From NCBI GenBank assembly GCA_964518905.1, contig CAZFJL010000020.1:8835-72834 (forward strand): 64,000 nt of DNA, read 5' to 3'. A program made the position numbers and the translations under genes. Within the stretch, counting starts at the first letter, position 1. Each line of letters starts with the position of its first letter. This stretch comes from RDYZ01 sp964518905. GTDB taxonomy: Bacteria > Cyanobacteriota > Cyanobacteriia > Cyanobacteriales > Geitlerinemataceae. The notes under the pieces are model-generated. The model made no database searches, was not told where the DNA came from, and saw only the letters and a program-made list of their open reading frames with translations. Shown in pieces: positions 8,370-17,942 of this stretch.

Positions 8370-8520
8370 TAGACCTCTTGCATGAATCGCCCTCATCCCC
8401 CAGCCCCTTCTCCCAAGCGGGGAGAAGGGGAGCCAAATCAAAATATTGCCTTTCAAAGTCCCTCTCCCGCTCTGGGAGAGGGATTTAGGGAGAGGGAATG
8501 ATATTCGTGCAAGAGGTCTA
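8370..8520. repeat. Family E element with 18-bp terminal inverted repeats
   Basis: 151 bp with ends TAGACCTCTTGCATGAAT and ATTCGTGCAAGAGGTCTA, one mismatch in 18. Inside are two further perfect hairpins: CTTCTCCC/GGGAGAAG and CCCTCTCCC/GGGAGAGGG. No coding frame. The TAGACCTCTTGCA end and the CTCTCCC modules are of a kind dispersed in many cyanobacterial genomes. It ends 40 bp before the prolyl oligopeptidase start, so it may sit in that gene's leader. Confidence 0.8.
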
Positions 8521-8560
8521 TTGAGTACGCTCTAACCTTTTCAATTTCTCAAATATCTAA

Positions 8561-10600
8561 ATGCTGAACTATCCCCAATCTCACACCACCGACTGCGTTG
8601 AAAACTACCACGGAACGGAAATCGCCGACCCGTATCGCTGGCTCGAAGATGGGGATAGTCCCGAGACGGCGGCCTGGATCGCGGCGCAAAATGAGCTGAC
8701 CTTTGGCTATCTCGGCCAGCTTCCCGATCGCGATCGGCTCAAAGCCCGCCTGACGGAAATCTGGAACTACGAAAAATACAGCGCTCCTTACAAACGCGGC
8801 GATCGCTACTTTTTCTACAAAAACGACGGCCTGCAAAATCAAAGCGTGCTTTACCGTCTCGATCAGCTCGACGGCGAGGCGATCGTCTTGCTCGACCCCA
8901 ACACGCTATCCGATGATGGAACCGTTGCGCTGGGTGGCACGGCGATCGATCCCCAAGGCCGCTATCTCGCCTACGGTCTATCCCAGGGCGGATCGGACTG
9001 GACGACCTGGCAGGTGCGCGATATTGCAACTGGTGAGGATCTCGGCGATGTGATCGAATGGGTGAAATTTTCCGGCGCGGCCTGGACGCACGATGGTACG
9101 GGCTTTTTCTATAGTCGCTACGATGCGCCCACCAGCGAGCTACAAGACGTTAACGAATTTCAAAAGCTCTACTATCACCGCCTCGGTACGTCTCAAAGTG
9201 AGGACGAGTTAATCCTCGACTTTCCCGACGAACCCAAATGGGGATCGAGCGCCAGCGTCACCGATGACGGTCGCTATCTCGTGATCTCGGTGTGGCGCGA
9301 CACCACCCGAACCAATCGGTTTTACTACAAAGATCTGAGCGATCCCAAAGCAACGATCGTTGAACTCATCGACAATTTCGACGCCGCCTACGATTTTATC
9401 GACAACGACGGCACACGCTTTTGGTTTGAGACGAACCAGGACGCGCCGAAAGGTAAAGTGATCGAGATTGATATCGCAACCGGCGATCGCCGCGAGCTGA
9501 TCCCCGAAACCGACAACCCGATCGAATCCGTCAGCACCCTTGGCGATCGGTTTTATATTACCTACCTGCAAGACGCGAAAAATCAAGTCGAGCATTTCGC
9601 CCTCGATGGCAGCGATCGCCAGATCGTCGAACTTCCTGGCATCGGCTCGATCGGCGGCTTTTCCGGCAAACGCAGCGATCGTGACACCTTCTACGTTTTC
9701 ACCAGCTTCACCACCCCGACCACGATCTATCGCTACGACGCCGCCACCGCCACCAGTACGATCTTTCGTCAGCCCGATGTCAATATCGATTGCGATCGCT
9801 TCGTCACCGATCAGGTGTTTTACACCAGCAAAGACGGCACGCGTGTCCCGATGTTTGTCACGCACCTCAAAACCTTGAACCGCGACGGCTCCAACCCCAC
9901 CTATCTTTACGGCTACGGCGGTTTTAGCGTCTCGCTGACGCCGAGCTTCTCGGTGAGTCAGCTTCTTTGGATGGAACAGGGCGGCATTTTGGCGATCCCC
10001 AATTTGCGCGGCGGCGGCGAGTATGGCGAAGCGTGGCACGAGGCTGGCATGAAAGACCGCAAGCAAAACGTATTCGATGACTTCATCGCGGCGGGCGAAT
10101 GGCTGATCGCCGAGGGTTATACGTCAAAGCAAAAACTGGCGATCGGTGGCGGCAGTAACGGCGGCCTGTTGGTCGGAGCTTGCATGGTGCAGCGCCCGGA
10201 TCTGTTCGCCGCCGCGCTGCCCGCTGTCGGCGTGCTGGATATGTTGCGCTTCCACAAATTCACGATCGGCTGGGCTTGGTGCTCGGAATACGGCACACCC
10301 GACGACCCGGCAGATTTCCCCGCACTCTTTGCCTACTCGCCGCTGCACAATCTCACTCCTGGCACGGACTACCCCGCGACGCTGATCATCACCGCTGATC
10401 GTGACGATCGCGTCGTCCCCGCCCACAGCTTCAAATTCGCCGCCGCCCTCCAAGCTGCCAATACGGGCGATCGACCCCAACTCATCCGCATCGAAACCCA
10501 AGCCGGACACGGCGCAGGCAAGCCAACCAGCAAGCAAATCGAAGAAGTTGTCGATAAGTGGGCCTTTTTACTACACGCAATGACACAAAAAAAAGCTTAA
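8561..10600 (+). CDS. Prolyl oligopeptidase family serine peptidase (S9A)
   Basis: Cuts short peptides after proline in the cytoplasm. Residues about 1-70 and 430-679 make the alpha/beta-hydrolase domain, and the middle is a seven-bladed propeller that limits substrate size. The triad is visible: S532 in GGGSNGGLL, an Asp at 615/616 in DRDDRVVPAHS, and H650 in AGHGAGKPT. The N-terminus DPYRWLEDGDSPE is family-typical. At 679 aa, with no signal peptide, it matches standard POPs (EC 3.4.21.26). A separate transcription unit is likely. Confidence 0.95.
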   Translation: MLNYPQSHTTDCVENYHGTEIADPYRWLEDGDSPETAAWIAAQNELTFGYLGQLPDRDRLKARLTEIWNYEKYSAPYKRGDRYFFYKNDGLQNQSVLYRLDQLDGEAIVLLDPNTLSDDGTVALGGTAIDPQGRYLAYGLSQGGSDWTTWQVRDIATGEDLGDVIEWVKFSGAAWTHDGTGFFYSRYDAPTSELQDVNEFQKLYYHRLGTSQSEDELILDFPDEPKWGSSASVTDDGRYLVISVWRDTTRTNRFYYKDLSDPKATIVELIDNFDAAYDFIDNDGTRFWFETNQDAPKGKVIEIDIATGDRRELIPETDNPIESVSTLGDRFYITYLQDAKNQVEHFALDGSDRQIVELPGIGSIGGFSGKRSDRDTFYVFTSFTTPTTIYRYDAATATSTIFRQPDVNIDCDRFVTDQVFYTSKDGTRVPMFVTHLKTLNRDGSNPTYLYGYGGFSVSLTPSFSVSQLLWMEQGGILAIPNLRGGGEYGEAWHEAGMKDRKQNVFDDFIAAGEWLIAEGYTSKQKLAIGGGSNGGLLVGACMVQRPDLFAAALPAVGVLDMLRFHKFTIGWAWCSEYGTPDDPADFPALFAYSPLHNLTPGTDYPATLIITADRDDRVVPAHSFKFAAALQAANTGDRPQLIRIETQAGHGAGKPTSKQIEEVVDKWAFLLHAMTQKKA

Positions 10601-10809
10601 GTGGCTATACTTCTCTTAAGTATTTCTTTACAGTCAATGCCGTTCGTTGTTTTGTATCGACCACTAGGATTCATTGGGCCCAAATCATGAGTGGTACGTC
10701 TGCCGATCAGGGCGTCCGGGGATCAATGTGATCCGCATGTTCGTATTTGCTGGTTTTCTGCATCTCACCTCACTCAAAAAAAAATGCACTCAAACAACTT
10801 AAATTGACG

Positions 10810-13503
10810 ATGCGAACGATCAGAAAAATTCTTAGGGTTGTGGGTTGTGAGCGAATCGCAGCTCTGGGGGTTGGACTTGGGTTCTGTTTGTGCGCTGAGA
10901 TCGGGTCTGACTCGATCGCCCAGGCACAAGTGATCCCCGACGCGAGCCTACCGCAACCCTCGATCGCCGTAGAGCAAGGCGATCAAATTTCAATTCAGGG
11001 TGGCACACCCTCGGGGACAAATTTATTTCATAGTTTTGAGGAGTTTTCAATTCCCGAATCGAGTGAAGTTCTCTTTGAAGCGATTCCAATCGAAACTCAA
11101 AATGTCTTAACCCGTGTCACCGGTGATCAGATTTCAATCATTAATGGTCAACTGCGATCGAATCATCCGGCCAGTTTTTTTTTGATTAATCCCAACGGCA
11201 TTCAATTTGGCGAGACCGCTCAACTCGCCCTAGGTGGTTCATTTATCGCCACCAGTGCGGAACAGATCGAATTTGCGGATGGTTTTGTCTGGTCGATTAC
11301 GGATGTCACGCCCGATGGCTTACTGGCATTGGATATTCCGATTGGGTTGCAGGCGGGTCGTAGCCCTGGAACTGTGATTAACCAATCCCAAGCTGCGAGC
11401 CAACTGTTTCCCCCTGATCGCACCGCATCAATCACCGATATTCCCCTCGATATTGCCTTCAACCCGTACCGTTCTCCCAACGTGGGTCTCGAAGTCCTCC
11501 CTGGCCGATCGTTAGCGCTGGTGGGCGGTGATGTCCTCGTCAATGACGGCAACTTGACGGCTCCTTCCGGTCAGATTTATTTGGCGAGCCTAGACGATCA
11601 AGCCGCTGTCCGCTGGCAGCCGCTGGATCAATCTTTCGCCTTTGACTTCGATCTAAGCAATAACTTCGGGTTGATCGAACTACGCGGCACAAGTGCCCTG
11701 GATGTCTCCGGCTTGGGTGGTGGTGAAATTCGTTTGCTGGGCGATCAGCTCAATCTTCAAGACCGTTCGACCCTCAGCGCGTTGACGTTTGGCGATCAGG
11801 ATAGTCGAGGGATTGAGCTAGCCGCACGCAGCCGTGTTGCTATTGGCGGCGATGTTGGTATCGTCACCGTCACCCTTGGTACAGGAGCCAGCGGTGATAT
11901 GACCATTCGAGCCGGTGAGGCTATCGAACTGGTGGGTCTAGGGGCAGAAAACCTGTTTCAGCTCCAGCTCGCGCAACTCTCGATCGACGCGCGAACACTC
12001 ACCGACCCAAACACCAGCACCCTCGGAACCTTTCGCGTAACGGGTTTAAATGCAGCGAGCTTGGGAACTGGAAGAGCCGGTAACGTCACAATGACCACCG
12101 CCAATCTCCAAGCTCGTGACGGTGCGATCGTTCTGACCGCAGCGGGAGCCAGTGGCCCCGGTGGCAATATTGACCTACAGGTTGCAGACACGATCGCCAT
12201 TTCCGGCTCACTATTCCAGGCAAGTTCCCTCCTCGGCTCGACGGGGAACGCCGGTAACATCAATGTTCAGGCCAGCAATCTACAGCTCACCGAAAATGGA
12301 TCACTCGCCAGTGCTGCCCTCGGAACCGGGCGCGGTGGTGATGTCAACGTTCAGTTGCGTGATCGTTTTTCGATCAACAACGCTTTGGCCACTCAAGGCA
12401 TACCGGCGGGTTTATTCGTCAACAGTTTGCTGGAGACAGGAGATGCAGGCAGTATTAATCTGCGAGCGCGAACGATCGAAGTGAATGATGTGGGCTACAT
12501 TTCCAGTCAATCTGGGGTCGAGATACCGGGGCTTGGCCTCTTCGATCGTGCCGGAGCCGGAGGCGATATCATGATCGTTGCCACCGAATCGATCACCCTC
12601 GCCAACAGCCTGCCCAATACCATTAGCGCCGGAAGTATCACTCCCAATCCTGCGGGCAGCGTTTCGATCACCACACCACAACTCACTCTCCAAAACGGGT
12701 CGGGAATCTCTGTCGCCAATCTGGGGATCGGTGATGCTGGGGCGATCGAGATTCAAGCCGATCGCTTAGTGTTGAGTGATGGTGCGTCACTCTCCGCCAG
12801 CACGCGAACCGGACGTAGTGGCGGGATCTCCCTTCAGACCAATGACCTACGGCTCGATAGCAGCTCAATCACAACGAACGCAGGCAGTAGCAACGGCGGC
12901 AATATTGCCATTGTCACCGATACCTTAACCGCCTTAAATAACAGTGATATCACCGCAAACACAGGTGCTGGCACAGGTGGACGAGTGACGCTCAACGTAC
13001 GTGGTCTGTTTGGAATCAGTGTCCGCGATCGTCTCACTTCGATGAGCGACATCACGGCGTCTTCCTCGCTCGGGACAGAATTTCGTGGCGTCATCGATAT
13101 TGTCGAACCCGACCTCGACACCACCACCGGCCTGACATCACTCCCGAGTGAATTTGTCAACATCGCAGCGATCAACCGCAACACCTGTGGCTGGACGGCA
13201 GGTTCAACGTTTTATGTCACCGGCTCTAGTGCAGTGACCTTACCGCCCGATATTGTTACGCCGTTACGCTATGGAATCCGCAATCAACTCAGCCCGTCCG
13301 CTGTTCCGATGGCTCGGTCGCAACAAACCACTTCCGAGTGGATGATGCCCATTACAGAAGCCGACCACTGGGGACAAGATTCACAGGGCAATCCAATCCT
13401 GCAATCCGGATCACCCCTATTATCCTTTCTCGACTGTACGCCAAAGACCATTCCGGTCAGAATGCTTAGGACTTCATCATCCAAGCCGACAACTGCACCT
13501 TGA
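10810..13503 (+). CDS. Two-partner-secretion exoprotein with filamentous haemagglutinin N-terminal domain
   Basis: An 897-aa secreted protein. I chose the ATG at 10810 because MRTIRKILRVVGCERI leads into a hydrophobic signal segment ending near SIAQAQ; the longer frame from 10747 breaks this. Residues about 40-280 are the TPS domain recognised by an outer-membrane TpsB pore, with GTNLFHSFEEFSI, ASFFLINPNGIQFGE and GGSFIATSA. The rest is a beta-helix of Gly/Asn/Asp-rich coils. A Cys-containing NRNTCGWTAGSTFYVTG block near residue 795 is usual for cyanobacterial members. No TpsB partner is in the window. The last residues are encoded inside a family C repeat (13466-13540), so the present C-terminus is not ancestral. 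Confidence 0.88.
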   Translation: MRTIRKILRVVGCERIAALGVGLGFCLCAEIGSDSIAQAQVIPDASLPQPSIAVEQGDQISIQGGTPSGTNLFHSFEEFSIPESSEVLFEAIPIETQNVLTRVTGDQISIINGQLRSNHPASFFLINPNGIQFGETAQLALGGSFIATSAEQIEFADGFVWSITDVTPDGLLALDIPIGLQAGRSPGTVINQSQAASQLFPPDRTASITDIPLDIAFNPYRSPNVGLEVLPGRSLALVGGDVLVNDGNLTAPSGQIYLASLDDQAAVRWQPLDQSFAFDFDLSNNFGLIELRGTSALDVSGLGGGEIRLLGDQLNLQDRSTLSALTFGDQDSRGIELAARSRVAIGGDVGIVTVTLGTGASGDMTIRAGEAIELVGLGAENLFQLQLAQLSIDARTLTDPNTSTLGTFRVTGLNAASLGTGRAGNVTMTTANLQARDGAIVLTAAGASGPGGNIDLQVADTIAISGSLFQASSLLGSTGNAGNINVQASNLQLTENGSLASAALGTGRGGDVNVQLRDRFSINNALATQGIPAGLFVNSLLETGDAGSINLRARTIEVNDVGYISSQSGVEIPGLGLFDRAGAGGDIMIVATESITLANSLPNTISAGSITPNPAGSVSITTPQLTLQNGSGISVANLGIGDAGAIEIQADRLVLSDGASLSASTRTGRSGGISLQTNDLRLDSSSITTNAGSSNGGNIAIVTDTLTALNNSDITANTGAGTGGRVTLNVRGLFGISVRDRLTSMSDITASSSLGTEFRGVIDIVEPDLDTTTGLTSLPSEFVNIAAINRNTCGWTAGSTFYVTGSSAVTLPPDIVTPLRYGIRNQLSPSAVPMARSQQTTSEWMMPITEADHWGQDSQGNPILQSGSPLLSFLDCTPKTIPVRMLRTSSSKPTTAP

Positions 13504-13540
13504 CTCCGCTCAGTGCCCTCAGTTTTTCATGAATCCTAAC
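13466..13540. repeat. Family C palindromic element, copy 2, overlapping the exoprotein stop
   Basis: In the opposite orientation to copy 1, it shares the ends TTAGGACTTC and TCCTAAC and the centre GACTCCGCTCAGTGC. It starts inside the coding frame, and the stop TGA at 13501-13503 lies in it. It separates the exoprotein from the convergent glmS. Confidence 0.65.
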
Positions 13541-13569
13541 CGAATCGGTTTTTGCTTGTATCGCGGAAT

Positions 13570-15492
13570 CTATTCCACCGTCACCGATTTCGCCAGATTA
13601 CGCGGCTGATCTACATCCAAACCGCGCCGCGCTGCAATGTAGTACGACAACAATTGCAGCGGAATCGCGGCCACGATCGGCGATAGAACTTCCTCAACGG
13701 GCGGCACAGGCAACACATCATCAAACAGCTCGATCGCGTTTGGATCATTATCCGGAACCACGCCGATCAGCCGCGCGTCGCGTGCCTTCGCCTCCTGAGC
13801 GTTCGATAACACCTTGTCGTACACCGTCCCCGGCATGGCGATCGCCACCACTGGAACCCGCGCATCGAGCAGGGCGATCGGCCCGTGTTTCATCTCGCCC
13901 GCCGGGTAGCCCTCGGCGTGGATATAGCTGATTTCCTTGAGTTTGAGCGCACCTTCCAGGGCGATCGGGAAGTTGATTCCGCGTCCTAAGAAAATAAAAT
14001 CGCTCGTCTCGCTGAAGTCATGGGCTAGCTCCTCGATCCGGCTTTCTTGGGTCGAGAGAATCGTTTCGATCGCGTTGGGAACCTGTCGCAAGCCCTCGAT
14101 CAAGGCCATCGCGCGATCGGCGCCGATCGTCCCGCGTCGAACCCCGAGATCGATCGCCAGCGCATAAAACGCCATCACCTGCGCGATAAACGTTTTCGTC
14201 GCCGCGACCCCGATTTCGATGCCCGCGTGGGTGTCGATGATATTCGGCACAAGCTGACCGAGGGACGACTCGGGGCGGTTGGTGATGCCCAGCAGGCGGG
14301 CGAGATCGGCTCCGGTGTCGTTCTGTCGGCGCTGTTGTTCCATTTCGAGCGCGGCGAGGGTGTCCGCCGTTTCGCCCGATTGGGTGACGCCGATCGTCAG
14401 TGTGTTCGGGCGCTTGGGTGCGGGCGAATAGCGAAATTCGGAGGCGTATTGCACCAGGGTCGGCAAATCGGCCAACTGTTCGAGCAGATATTTACCCACA
14501 AGACTGGCGTGCCAGCTCGTACCGCAGGCCAAAATCTGGACGCTTTCCAATCCATCGAGGAGCGCGTCCTCCAGACCCAAGGTCACGGGCGAAATCCGCG
14601 TTTCGGGCGTCCAGTGACTATCAAAATAGGCCGCGAGACAGTCCCGCACAACGCCCGGTTGCTCGTGGATTTCCTTGAGCATGAAGTGACGAAACCCGTG
14701 TTTCTCGACTGAAATCGGGTTCCAATCGAGTAGACGAGGCGTTTTCGTCAGCCGTTTGCCCGCAAAGTTATAGATTTCAGCGCCAAGGGAGGTTAATCGC
14801 CCGATTTCGCCGTTTTCGAGGTTGAGCACCGCGCGGGTATGAGGCACGATCGCCGGGGTATCCGAGGCGCAAAACAGCTCGCCCTGACCGAAGCCAATCA
14901 CCAGCGGCGCTTGCTGACGCACCACGATCATTTCATCGGGAAAATCGGCGGAGATCGCCACGATCGCAAACGCCCCTTCGAGCCGCGCCACCACCTGACG
15001 CACGGCGGTAAAAAACAGTGAGGGATCGGAGCTAAAGGCCGATTCTGACTCACCCGAGGCTTGAGGTTCTTTTAGTTCTTTGAGGCGATCGGAGATTAAA
15101 TGCGGAATGGTTTCGGTGTCGGTATCCGAGAGGAATTCATAGCCCTTCGCTGTGAGTTCCTTTCGTAGTTCGCGATAATTTTCGACGATGCCATTTTGCA
15201 CGACGGCAACCCGTCCGGTGCGATCGAGGTGCGGGTGGGCGTTGCGCTCTTCGGGTTTGCCGTGCGTCGCCCAGCGCGTGTGACCAATCCCGATCGTCGC
15301 CGGGTCTTCGTGGCCGTGCAGCTTTTGGCGCAGATTCTCTAGCTTGCCCTTGGCGCGAACGCACTGGAGTTGGGCGTTACTAACGGTGGCAATTCCCGCA
15401 GAATCATAGCCGCGATACTCCAGTTTTTGCAGTCCAGCCAGCAAAATATCACTAGCGGCTTGCATACCGATATAGCCGACAATTCCGCACAT
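13570..15492 (-). CDS. glmS: Glutamine-fructose-6-phosphate aminotransferase (isomerising)
   Basis: Makes glucosamine-6-phosphate from fructose-6-phosphate and glutamine, the first step to UDP-GlcNAc for peptidoglycan and LPS. Residues 2 to about 240 are the class II glutaminase domain with nucleophile C2 (MCGIVGYIG); a Ser/Glu-rich insertion near 145-160 is common in cyanobacterial versions. Two SIS sugar-isomerase domains follow (ACGTSWHASLVGKYL, VTQSGETADTLAAL, FLGRGINFPIALEGALKLKE), ending with the conserved DQPRNLAKSVTVE. Length 640 aa against about 610 in E. coli. Upstream (15493-15763) is AT-rich and has a GAATAG-ATT-CTATTC dyad. No glmS ribozyme is recognisable. Confidence 0.97.
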   Translation of the reverse strand: MCGIVGYIGMQAASDILLAGLQKLEYRGYDSAGIATVSNAQLQCVRAKGKLENLRQKLHGHEDPATIGIGHTRWATHGKPEERNAHPHLDRTGRVAVVQNGIVENYRELRKELTAKGYEFLSDTDTETIPHLISDRLKELKEPQASGESESAFSSDPSLFFTAVRQVVARLEGAFAIVAISADFPDEMIVVRQQAPLVIGFGQGELFCASDTPAIVPHTRAVLNLENGEIGRLTSLGAEIYNFAGKRLTKTPRLLDWNPISVEKHGFRHFMLKEIHEQPGVVRDCLAAYFDSHWTPETRISPVTLGLEDALLDGLESVQILACGTSWHASLVGKYLLEQLADLPTLVQYASEFRYSPAPKRPNTLTIGVTQSGETADTLAALEMEQQRRQNDTGADLARLLGITNRPESSLGQLVPNIIDTHAGIEIGVAATKTFIAQVMAFYALAIDLGVRRGTIGADRAMALIEGLRQVPNAIETILSTQESRIEELAHDFSETSDFIFLGRGINFPIALEGALKLKEISYIHAEGYPAGEMKHGPIALLDARVPVVAIAMPGTVYDKVLSNAQEAKARDARLIGVVPDNDPNAIELFDDVLPVPPVEEVLSPIVAAIPLQLLSYYIAARRGLDVDQPRNLAKSVTVE

Positions 15493-15763
15493 CGTTGCAG
15501 TCCTCTTTAGCCTTCATTCACGCGATCGGGGATCGATTTCGACGATTCATAAATTTCGTAGGCTCTATGAATTGAATAGATTCTATTCGAGAAAATATGA
15601 ACCATCTAACCTGAATTGATCCCGATCGTCGCGCATCATCGTAACAAAGTGTCCCACGCATCGGCCTATTCAGAATGATCGATATGTTAGATCCGAGCGA
15701 TTGCGTCTATCGATGATGTTCAAATAGCCGTTCACGAATCCCACAGGATTTCTTGCCGACGGG

Positions 15764-16576
15764 CTACCCCTGTCCCAGTTCCCGCGATCGCGCCGTCGCG
15801 GCCTGCACCGCTGAAATTAACGCCGATCGCAATCCCGCCGCTTCCAGAGCCGCGATCCCGGCGATCGTCGTGCCGCCCGGACTCGTGACGCGATCCTTCA
15901 GCTCGGCGGGATGGATGCCCGTTTCGCTCAAAAGCTGACCCGTTCCCAGCACCGTTTGCACCGCCAGCTTGGCCGCGATCGGTCGTGCCAATCCCACCGC
16001 CACGCCGCCATCGGTCAAGGCTTCGACGATCAGCGCCACGAAACCCGGCCCTGATCCCGACAGCCCCGTCACCGCATCAAGCTGCGTTTCCGACACTTCG
16101 ACGACCTCACCCACCGCGCCCAGGATACGCCGCGCCGCCTCGCGATCGCTGTCGTTAACCTGCGAGCCCCAGGCTAGCGCTGAGATGCCCGCCCCGACGG
16201 TAGCCGGGGTGTTCGGCATCACGCGGATCACGGCGCGATCGGGAAAGGCTGCTTCGAGAGCCTTGAGGGGTGTCCCGGCCAAAATCGAGACGATCGCCTG
16301 TCCATCTGGCGGCATTGCCACGCCTTCCAGTGCAGCACTGACCAATGGCAAAATCTGCGGTTTAATCGCCAGCAACACCACCGCCGCCGTATTGGCGATC
16401 GCCGCGTTATCCGTCGTGACTGCGACACCGTAGCGATCGCGCCACAGCGCCTGACGATCCGCGTTCGGTTCCGATACCAGCACTTCCTCCGGCGCGTAGA
16501 TCCCCAATTCCAGCAAGCGCGAGGCGATCGCCTCCGCCATTATGCCGCCGCCAATAATCCCTAATTTCACAGTCAC
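15764..16576 (-). CDS. proC: Pyrroline-5-carboxylate reductase
   Basis: Last step of proline synthesis: NAD(P)H reduction of pyrroline-5-carboxylate. The Rossmann start LGIIGGGIMAEAIASRLL, the RVMPNTPATVGAG motif and the C-terminal signature ELKDRVTSPGGTTIAGIAALE are clear; 270 aa is normal. Several in-frame GTG codons compete for the start. I chose the one at 16576 (VTVKLGII) because an AGGGA lies about 6 nt upstream and it gives the family's usual N-terminus. It follows sepF on the same strand, a pairing kept in many cyanobacteria and Gram-positives, with a family A repeat in between. Confidence 0.95.
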   Translation of the reverse strand: MTVKLGIIGGGIMAEAIASRLLELGIYAPEEVLVSEPNADRQALWRDRYGVAVTTDNAAIANTAAVVLLAIKPQILPLVSAALEGVAMPPDGQAIVSILAGTPLKALEAAFPDRAVIRVMPNTPATVGAGISALAWGSQVNDSDREAARRILGAVGEVVEVSETQLDAVTGLSGSGPGFVALIVEALTDGGVAVGLARPIAAKLAVQTVLGTGQLLSETGIHPAELKDRVTSPGGTTIAGIAALEAAGLRSALISAVQAATARSRELGQG

Positions 16577-16744
16577 GTTAATCCCTAATCTAGGCACTCG
16601 CTAAACTCTAGAATTTTAGAGGGTGTGGCTTCAGTTTGAGTCGATCAAGCTGTCCGTTCTCAGCGCAAAGCCCGATGAAACGTACATAAAAACCCCACTA
16701 AAAAGGAGCGATTTCACCCTGTGATCGCTCCTTTCTTAGATCTG

Positions 16745-16840
16745 GTAGGGTGGGCATTGCCCACCGCAACGGATACTTATTCGCTGATTTGCTCATCCGC
16801 TTATCCGATGGTTGATCGTGGTGGGCGATGCCCACCCTAC
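16745..16840. repeat. Family A hairpin repeat, copy 2
   Basis: Full-length: GTAGGGTGGGCATTGCCCAC at one end and GGTGGGCGATGCCCACCCTAC at the other, so the ends pair as terminal inverted repeats. It fills most of the gap between sepF and proC. Confidence 0.8.
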
Positions 16841-16871
16841 GCTTCTACGCTTCAGCTTTACTGCGTCAGCC

Positions 16872-17501
16872 CTAGGACTGAGCCGTGCGGAAATCCGTTG
16901 TCCAGCTTGACGGCGGTGTACCGTTCGAGACTTGAGGCGCACGTGTCGCCATCCCCGGAGCCACCTCATGCACAACTCCCGCTTGGGTGCTGACCTGGAC
17001 GCAGTTCGGCGTGAACAAGAAAATACTTTCGCCGATGCGCTCTTGGTGGCCATCGAGGGCATAGGTTCCGCCCGCGATGAAGTCTACTGCGCGTTGTGCT
17101 TGGTCGGGGTCCATGATCGTCAGGTTCAATACCACCGATTTGCGCTCACGCAGGGCTTGAATCGCCTGGGGCATTTCTTCAAACGTGCGCGGTTCCATCA
17201 CAACTACTTCCGAGGCATTACCGACACCCGGTAATCCAATTACGTTGTTCGATTGCGTCATGGGGGAAACGGAATTCATGGAGGTGGGGGAGGAAAGATT
17301 GGGGCTTAAATCGGGGGAGCTAAACGAACTCAGAGCGGTCGCCGCACTCACGTTACCAACCGGAGCGGCTGGAGGCATCCCCGCCGCTTGAGGGTAGAGG
17401 TTGGTGTAGGTGTTACCGTCCGTTTCGTCGTATTCGTAATCGTAATCGACCGGTTCGTTTAATCCGACGAAGTCACGCAGTTTAGAGAAAATATTGCTCA
17501 T
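16872..17501 (-). CDS. sepF: Cell division protein SepF (Cdv2)
   Basis: SepF polymerises at the division site and anchors FtsZ to the membrane; in cyanobacteria, which lack FtsA, it is a main anchor. The N-terminal amphipathic helix MSNIFSKLRDFVGL is the membrane-binding part, followed by a Tyr/Asp/Glu-rich stretch and a long low-complexity linker. The SepF core runs from about residue 95 to 185: VVVMEPRTFEEMPQAIQAL, VVLNLTIMDPDQAQRAVDF, FIAGGTYALDGHQERIGE. Length 209 aa is typical. It heads a likely sepF-proC unit. Confidence 0.95.
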   Translation of the reverse strand: MSNIFSKLRDFVGLNEPVDYDYEYDETDGNTYTNLYPQAAGMPPAAPVGNVSAATALSSFSSPDLSPNLSSPTSMNSVSPMTQSNNVIGLPGVGNASEVVVMEPRTFEEMPQAIQALRERKSVVLNLTIMDPDQAQRAVDFIAGGTYALDGHQERIGESIFLFTPNCVQVSTQAGVVHEVAPGMATRAPQVSNGTPPSSWTTDFRTAQS

Positions 17502-17942
17502 GTCTATAATTGCTGGAATATCGCCCCGATCGTAAGAATCGCTCTACTGAGCAAGATGCATAGTTCTAAACTGTTAATAACTTAAAAAACTAGCAGTGTA
17601 AACAGCACGTCTATCAGACGAGTCGGCATTGAACGTTCTGGGAACTTTACAGAAAATCAAGCATTTGCACCTTGGAGCGAGGCTCGACTCGGGTGAATCT
17701 TCGCGCTCAAATCCGTTCACACCTGACCCATACTTAAGTGGGTTCAATATAGCATCTTGATGATTTGAACTGACTGAATTGATCGCGATGATGAATCGTC
17801 ATTCAACTGCGCTTAGAAAATTTCAGCTTGGAACCTGACGGATGGACGTTTTGCGATCGCGATCGCAGTTATCAGGCAGGAATGAGAGAATAGAATGTAT
17901 CACGCGCTACATTTTATTGCGACCACTGCGTCGGGCGGTTTT
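17502..17942. other. Intergenic region between divergent sepF and LOG gene
   Basis: About 440 bp, AT-richer than the flanks, holding the promoters of two divergent genes. No RNA gene, repeat or small coding frame with a convincing start was seen. Confidence 0.55.

Noticed and set aside
9209..10066. 285-codon open frame antisense to prolyl oligopeptidase
   Set aside because: Shadow of a well-supported gene; Gly/Ala/Asp/Val-rich translation with no domain, produced by the codon bias of the GC-rich coding strand.
15493..15763. glmS ribozyme or riboswitch upstream of glmS
   Set aside because: The region is AT-rich with a small dyad only and has no recognisable ribozyme core; cyanobacteria are not known to me to use it.
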